Notes under the pieces: generated by a model | Database searches by the model: none | What the model saw: the letters and a program-made list of their open reading frames with translations, nothing else | What the model was told of the DNA's origin: nothing | DNA from: Sphaeroforma sirkka | Taxonomy: Eukaryota > Opisthokonta > Ichthyosporea > Ichthyophonida | Assembly: GCA_001586965.3 (NCBI GenBank) | Contig: LUCW03000235.1 | Span: 85,001 to 110,000, forward strand | Length of the DNA: 25,000 nt | Direction: 5' to 3' | Made by a program: the position numbers and the translations under genes | In this document: in pieces, positions 1-25,000 of the stretch | Numbering within the stretch: position 1 is the first letter of the stretch | Layout of the letters: the number at the start of each line of letters is the position of its first letter

Positions 1-40
1 CACATGTGTTTACGTACATCCGCTTAGACACTTTGCCTAC

Positions 41-21362
<21,322 letters not shown>

Positions 21363-22595
21363 CTGATGTACGCAAGTAGAAAGACAAATAGAGTATGAGC
21401 ATATTTATTATCGTGCAATTCAGTACCGTTCGTAGATATATACAGATTTTTGGAAATATGTGTTACAGAGGAGGAACGACATTTCGGGACGACATTGCAG
21501 TGAAGAATCGGTGTTCAATGCCACCCATGTCCTCCAAACACACCCTGTGTGTATGTCTGGCGTGCCATCCAAGCACAGTGTATACGCGGAAACGTGTATT
21601 AAACGACAGTTGGGGATATGCATTCAGTGTGTGTTCTTATATTTATTAATTAAGCTCAGACTGGACAAGCTTCTCACACCGCAAGCGGCAATAGCCAGTC
21701 TAGAGTTCTGCAATAGCTTCTCGTATTGCCACGATATGAACGTGGTACTCAATACTAGGTACGTAAATAACGACACATACTTATTAATGTGTATCACTCG
21801 AGCGCCTATGAGATAAGTATAAGAATGAACACAATAAACTTGGCATATCTTAGCCCACACGAAAGTCTGGTCAACCAACGTAAATTTCCCATACTTCTAA
21901 CTTAAAGTAAACAACCAAGCAGCACTATAACTCTACAGAGTGTATCCAAGACAGTCATGGGCACTTATACAGTCTGCGTATACATATATATATATATATA
22001 TATATACAACATACCCATACTCAAGCGTAACTAGTCGTCCTGTTGGTGGCTGGTAACAAACCAGTGTATGTGCCCACCCCGCAAATCGCGTGACCGAGTT
22101 CAAGGCAACAAAGCACGACTGGAGTGTCCTATAAAATTAAAGAAGTGTTCTACTTAGGTATTCTTTATCATTGTCCCTATATTCTGCGCTGGATGCTGGT
22201 ATGTCGTACGCGGTAAACATATTCTACATATTTAAAAAATATATTGTTATATATATTGTATGGTACCCTCTCTATATTTTGGCTATTTCCCGCAAGAAGT
22301 GTGTGTGTATCACCCCAGAGAAATTTATATTCACCACAGCCACTGGTGACTGGTGTATCAGTGCTGACTGTTGGAGACTGAAAGCTGTGGTTGCAAATAA
22401 TTCTATTTATAAATCCATTTCAATTGGTTTATACTTTGGCGGGAACAAAGCTAAAAATCGATAGGTTGTGTATACTGAATAGCAGTATAGGGTTTACCAT
22501 AGACTATAGAGTATACACACTGAAGTCTGAGTGAAAGTCATGATTAAAAACATACATCATACATACCTCAGAAGTCTCTGAAATGTACGGGAACG
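21363..22595. other. Region upstream of the first recognised CHD1 exon
   Basis: Mostly unique sequence with a TA run at 21984-22005. It should contain or precede the missing first CHD1 exon, but no ATG-exon with a phase-1 donor can be picked with confidence. The longer plus-strand frames here lack an ATG at their start and resemble nothing I recognise. Confidence 0.5.
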
Positions 22596-22687
22596 GATTG
22601 CAGTGGCACCTAAAATTACCCACGGACCCAAAGGTTCAAAAAATGTTTTTTTTTTCAGGGGGGGGGCTACATATGTCATAAAGGACA

Positions 22688-22798
22688 TAGTACGACAGTA
22701 CGACAGTACGACAGTACGACAGTACGACAGTACGACAGTACGACAGTACGACAGTACGACAGTACGACAGTACGACAGTACGACAGTACGACAGTATC
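22688..22798. repeat. (TACGACAG)n, 8-bp unit, about 13 copies
   Basis: Near-perfect acgacagt octamers, breaking down at 22795 (tatcgacagtaacgactgta). Just before it is tttttttttcaggggggggg (22650-22668). Eight-base periodicity keeps all frames open as artefacts. Confidence 0.97.
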
Positions 22799-22845
22799 GA
22801 CAGTAACGACTGTACGACTCTACGAGGCATCATGCTCCAAAATTG

Positions 22846-22853
22846 TATAAATA
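22846..22853 (+). promoter_or_regulatory. TATAAATA box candidate
   Basis: TATAAATA sits 143 bp before the ATG of a plus-strand frame at 22996, with a pyrimidine-rich stretch (ttctgtcctttctg) after it. In this AT-rich DNA such a match can be chance. Confidence 0.2.
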
Positions 22854-22995
22854 ATACTTTCTGTCCTTTCTGATTCTGAATGTGTTCAGATATTTCTGAT
22901 CCCCTTTCTTTCGTAAAGTTAAGACAACCCCCTATTGTAGCATTGTCCATCATTTCGAGTACACCCGTCGCCTTTCAGTTTGAACAACCATTACA

Positions 22996-23232
22996 ATGTC
23001 TTTCACTGAAACGTTCGCTGCTTTCAAGCGACTCGCCAGCACCACTACGCGCACCCAAACCATAGTGTTGACACCTACGTATATTGCGAAGTCAAAGTAT
23101 TCAATGTGTAAATCATTTGTCACCAGGCCTGAGCAGCCGATGTTTGCGAGGTATGCAACTGTACACGATCTTGAACATTCAGTGTCACATGAGTTTTCAT
23201 CTATTGGCGTTGATAAATTTGTGTCTGCATGA
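22996..23232 (+). CDS. Hypothetical 78-residue ORF
   Basis: ATG-initiated, begins MSFTETFAAFKRLASTTTRT and ends SSIGVDKFVSA with TGA. It is not low-complexity, unlike nearly every other long frame here, and its first 20 codons use C/G-ending codons (ttc, acg, aag, ctc, gcc, agc, acc) like the CHD1 exons. A TATA-like box lies upstream. It could be the first exon of a gene divergent from CHD1, or a chance frame. I do not recognise the protein; a minus-strand frame also stays open here. Confidence 0.3.
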   Translation: MSFTETFAAFKRLASTTTRTQTIVLTPTYIAKSKYSMCKSFVTRPEQPMFARYATVHDLEHSVSHEFSSIGVDKFVSA

Positions 23233-23264
23233 AAAACTCGCACCTTACGTTGCTCTTTCCTATA

Positions 23265-23375
23265 TATATATCCTATGTACCTATGTATCTATCTATATAT
23301 ATCTATGTATCTATCTATATGTATAAGTATGTGTATGTGTCTGTATATGAATTTGTATATGAATATGTGCATGTA

Positions 23376-23437
<62 letters not shown>

Positions 23438-24100
23438 AATGTATATATATATATATATATATAAATATTATATATACTTCAAATATGTATACATATATAT
23501 ATACATATATATTTATATGTATGCATATATATATATATATAAATATAATATTTATATAAAAAAAAATATATATATATATATATATGCATAAACATATATA
23601 TATTATATTATATGTACATATATATATATATATATATTAATAATATTATTACATAATCATATATTACATCACAAAATCACGCATAATTCACACATACATT
23701 ACATTACACATACATGCATGCATACATCCCACATACATCAACACATGCATATTTACATACATACGTACATGTACATTGGCCTTTATGCATGCGCATAAAC
23801 ATATACATTTACTGAACGCTAACCTCACGCAACACATACATATACACATCCGGTGTAAGTGCATGTATGTATGAACGCGTAATCCAATGCATGCATGTGT
23901 GTATGATTTTCTTGTATGCACATACGACGATATCCATATATATATATATATACATGTTATATATGTGCATGCATATATGTATATAAACATGGATATGTAT
24001 ACATATATGCATATGCATGTATTTCATGTGTATGTGTGATTTGTGCATATGCGCATACATGTATTTTTTGATCAACATATATATATATACATTTTTATAA

Positions 24101-24132
<32 letters not shown>

Positions 24133-24968
24133 ATCCATATATATATATATTTATTTTTATAATATATAAGATGCTTTATACATATATACGAACATATATA
24201 CATACATACACATATATATTATCTATTATGTATATGTATATATTATTTTTTATATATTATTATATATTATACATATGCATGCATATTATATATACATACG
24301 TTATGTAATATATATTATTATTATTATAATAATGTATATATTATTATTATATTATTATATATATATGTATATATATTACATATTATATTATTTTAGGATA
24401 ATCATATTTGCACATGCATTGCCACAATATTATTATTGTATATATATGTACATTATTATTATTATATATTATATTATATATATTATATTCTGCATGTATT
24501 ATATCTCATCACAAAGCAAACATCCATGCATCACAAAACGTACAACATCCAAACCAACATGGGTAGTATATATATATATTATTGATTGTGTGTTGTGTGT
24601 GTTGTGTGTGTGCATGACATTACATATATACATATATGCATATATATAATATACATATATACAACACATATACATATAATGCATATATACATATGTTCGT
24701 ATATATATGAGTGTGTGTTTGTGTGTGTGTGTGTGTCTAGTTTGTCCAGTTTATCCTGGATATCTATCATATCCATATGTATGCATAACATGTACAGTCA
24801 ATAGTACACACACACATACATACTCTTCATTCACACATACATCAAACATATATGTATGTATAATTACATATACATATGCATCTTTAATATAACAATCACA
24901 AAAATACAGATACACTTCACATATATACGTACGTACATTACATACATATGCTACATACATATATATAT

Positions 24969-25000
<32 letters not shown>
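23265..25000. repeat. AT-rich microsatellite region
   Basis: Dense mixture of (TA)n, TATG, ATT trinucleotides (24310-24360), CATA and (TG)n runs up to the window edge. No exon, RNA gene or element is visible. All frames are Ile/Tyr-rich artefacts. Confidence 0.9.

Noticed and set aside
21460..21816. 118-residue plus-strand frame
   Set aside because: It opens with GTG and has no ATG near the start and no recognised motif. It could be a chance frame or a mobile-element fragment, but nothing supports either.
22171..22464. 97-residue plus-strand frame with a hydrophobic middle
   Set aside because: It opens with TTG; the hydrophobic part comes from ATA/TAT-rich DNA. No family recognised.

Overview
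This window is eukaryotic nuclear DNA. It holds most of one large, intron-rich gene on the minus strand: a CHD1-type chromatin remodeller (double chromodomain, SNF2 ATPase/helicase, SANT-like region). I assembled 26 coding exons by hand between 21362 (5'-most seen) and 41 (3'-most seen). All 25 introns are GT-AG, all junctions keep the reading frame, and the joined exons give about 1268 codons. The start codon and first exon(s), and the C-terminal end, are not identified; the 3' part runs off the left edge.

The organism cannot be named from sequence alone. Short exons in 0.2-1.5 kb introns packed with minisatellites, (AT)n tracts and TTTAGGG-like telomeric motifs suggest a unicellular eukaryote with a repeat-inflated genome. 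An ichthyosporean-like holozoan protist is a guess only.

Layout, right to left along the transcript. 25000-23265: AT-rich microsatellite desert. 23232-21363: mostly unique sequence, with a (TACGACAG)n block and a possible small plus-strand ORF behind a TATA-like box. 21362-15388: exons 1-7, the acidic/basic N-terminal tail and the start of chromodomain 1. 14511-12073: exons 8-10, both chromodomains. 11501-5009: exons 11-18, the two ATPase lobes with helicase motifs I, Ia, II, III, IV, V and VI. 4834-2652: exons 19-23, the post-helicase bridge. 1626-41: exons 24-26, the start of the SANT/SLIDE-like DNA-binding region.

Two observations stand out. (1) At many exon-intron junctions the intron is a tandem minisatellite whose unit copies the junction itself, often exon-terminal bases plus the 5' or 3' splice site. 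The result is ladders of near-identical decoy splice sites at fixed spacing: 63, about 79, 89, 57, 33, 46 and 39 bp. (2) Intron 9 contains a diverged copy of the end of exon 9 (12764-12866), open in frame, with a good donor of the same phase. Its differences from exon 9 fall overwhelmingly at third codon positions, which points to selection on the encoded protein and hence a probable unannotated alternative exon.
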